In this document: positions 63,536-64,000 of the stretch, in pieces | Layout of the letters: every line of letters begins with the position of its first letter | Numbering within the stretch: the stretch's first letter is position 1 | Source: Sphagnum magellanicum | Lineage: Eukaryota > Streptophyta > Sphagnopsida > Sphagnales > Sphagnaceae | NCBI GenBank assembly: GCA_021904315.1 | Contig: CM038917.1 | Location: forward strand, 11,826,041-11,890,040 | DNA: 64,000 nt | Reading direction: 5' to 3' | The notes under the pieces: generated by a model | Database searches by the model: none | Told to the model about the DNA's origin: nothing | Seen by the model: the letters and a program-made list of their open reading frames with translations, nothing else | Program-made: the position numbers and the translations under genes

Positions 63536-64000
63536 TATAAGGAGTATGTGAAGGATATCCAAGATGGGTACTATTTCATATTAAACATGGATGGGTCTCA
63601 CATCATCTTTAATGAGACATGAAGCCCTCTCGAAATACCCACTGCAGTATTCTACCCCCCTTTCACAAACAAAGATTGGGATTATCCATGTGCAATTTCT
63701 TTGTTCAGTTTGTTGATCTAGCTACCATTTCGAGAAACTGAAAGCACAGGCTTGGTTAAGCTACCAGCAAACCAACCAAGGAACCCATCCCCAAAATCCT
63801 AAAGAAACTGAAGGAGAAAGTATTGGTGAGGACATGAGACAAAAACCTTCAGGAAGTTGAAGCCCTGATCCAAAGATATCTCTGAACCTTGCGCTAAGGC
63901 ACACAGCAAGTATTAGTGTGGAGAATGGGAGTCTGGAATGGGTCAAGGTAGGGTGTGGTGCAAGGTAGAGTCGACAGTGCAAGGTTAATATTTTTTTAAA
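63536..64000. other. Flank right of the Helitrons; possible fragment of a gene
   Basis: Just after the Helitron end a plus-strand frame reads KEYVKDIQDGYYFILNMDGS and stops at a TGA near 63618; it looks protein-like but is too short to identify. The rest has ordinary composition with no recognisable domain; the minus-strand ORF at 63761-63982 has no motif. A gene may continue beyond the window. Confidence 0.3.

Overview
This is nuclear DNA of a land plant. Its genes have GT-AG introns with preserved phase, intergenic DNA is long and AT-rich, and the gene set (EXO70, an arabinogalactan peptide, a cytosolic-type valyl-tRNA synthetase) is plant-like. One immune-receptor gene has an alpha/beta-hydrolase domain fused to an NB-ARC domain. 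That class (HNL) is described from liverworts and other non-flowering plants, so a bryophyte or other non-seed plant is the best guess. This is an inference, not a proof.

Layout. 1-5.9 kb: AT-rich DNA with a 254-bp Helitron and two tandem repeats. 6.0-9.5 kb, minus strand: five-exon EXO70 exocyst gene with a minisatellite in one intron; its GC-richer 5' flank with a GA microsatellite reaches about 10.6 kb. 10.6-16.4 kb: AT-rich DNA with palindromic repeats and one decayed reading frame. 16.4-16.6 kb, plus strand: arabinogalactan peptide. 17.9-18.4 kb: Ty1/copia RNase H remnant. 18.4-32.6 kb: gene-empty AT-rich DNA with a perfect 182-bp tandem duplication, a tRNA-like SINE head and TAGG tetranucleotide repeats. 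32.7-40.4 kb, plus strand: valyl-tRNA synthetase with at least 20 exons, preceded by telo-box motifs. 40.4-47.8 kb: AT-rich DNA. 47.78-49.93 kb: degenerate pogo/Tigger transposon with TIRs and a TA target-site duplication. 50-54 kb: AT-rich DNA and a second SINE-like head. 54.2-56.5 kb, minus strand: unassigned ORF and a Penelope-like reverse transcriptase. 56.5-60.6 kb, minus strand: the hydrolase-NB-ARC gene. 60.7-63.5 kb: two head-to-tail Helitron-like elements immediately upstream of that gene.

The most interesting block is 54-63.5 kb. Seven exons join in perfect phase into a 720-residue hydrolase-NB-ARC protein. Its nucleophile elbow reads GHCFGG (Cys for the usual Ser), its MHD motif is degenerate, and no LRR is visible because a same-strand reverse transcriptase begins where the LRR would be expected. 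Helitron-like elements lie about 110 bp upstream of its start codon. All gene models come from reading motifs and splice sites by eye; no searches were run.
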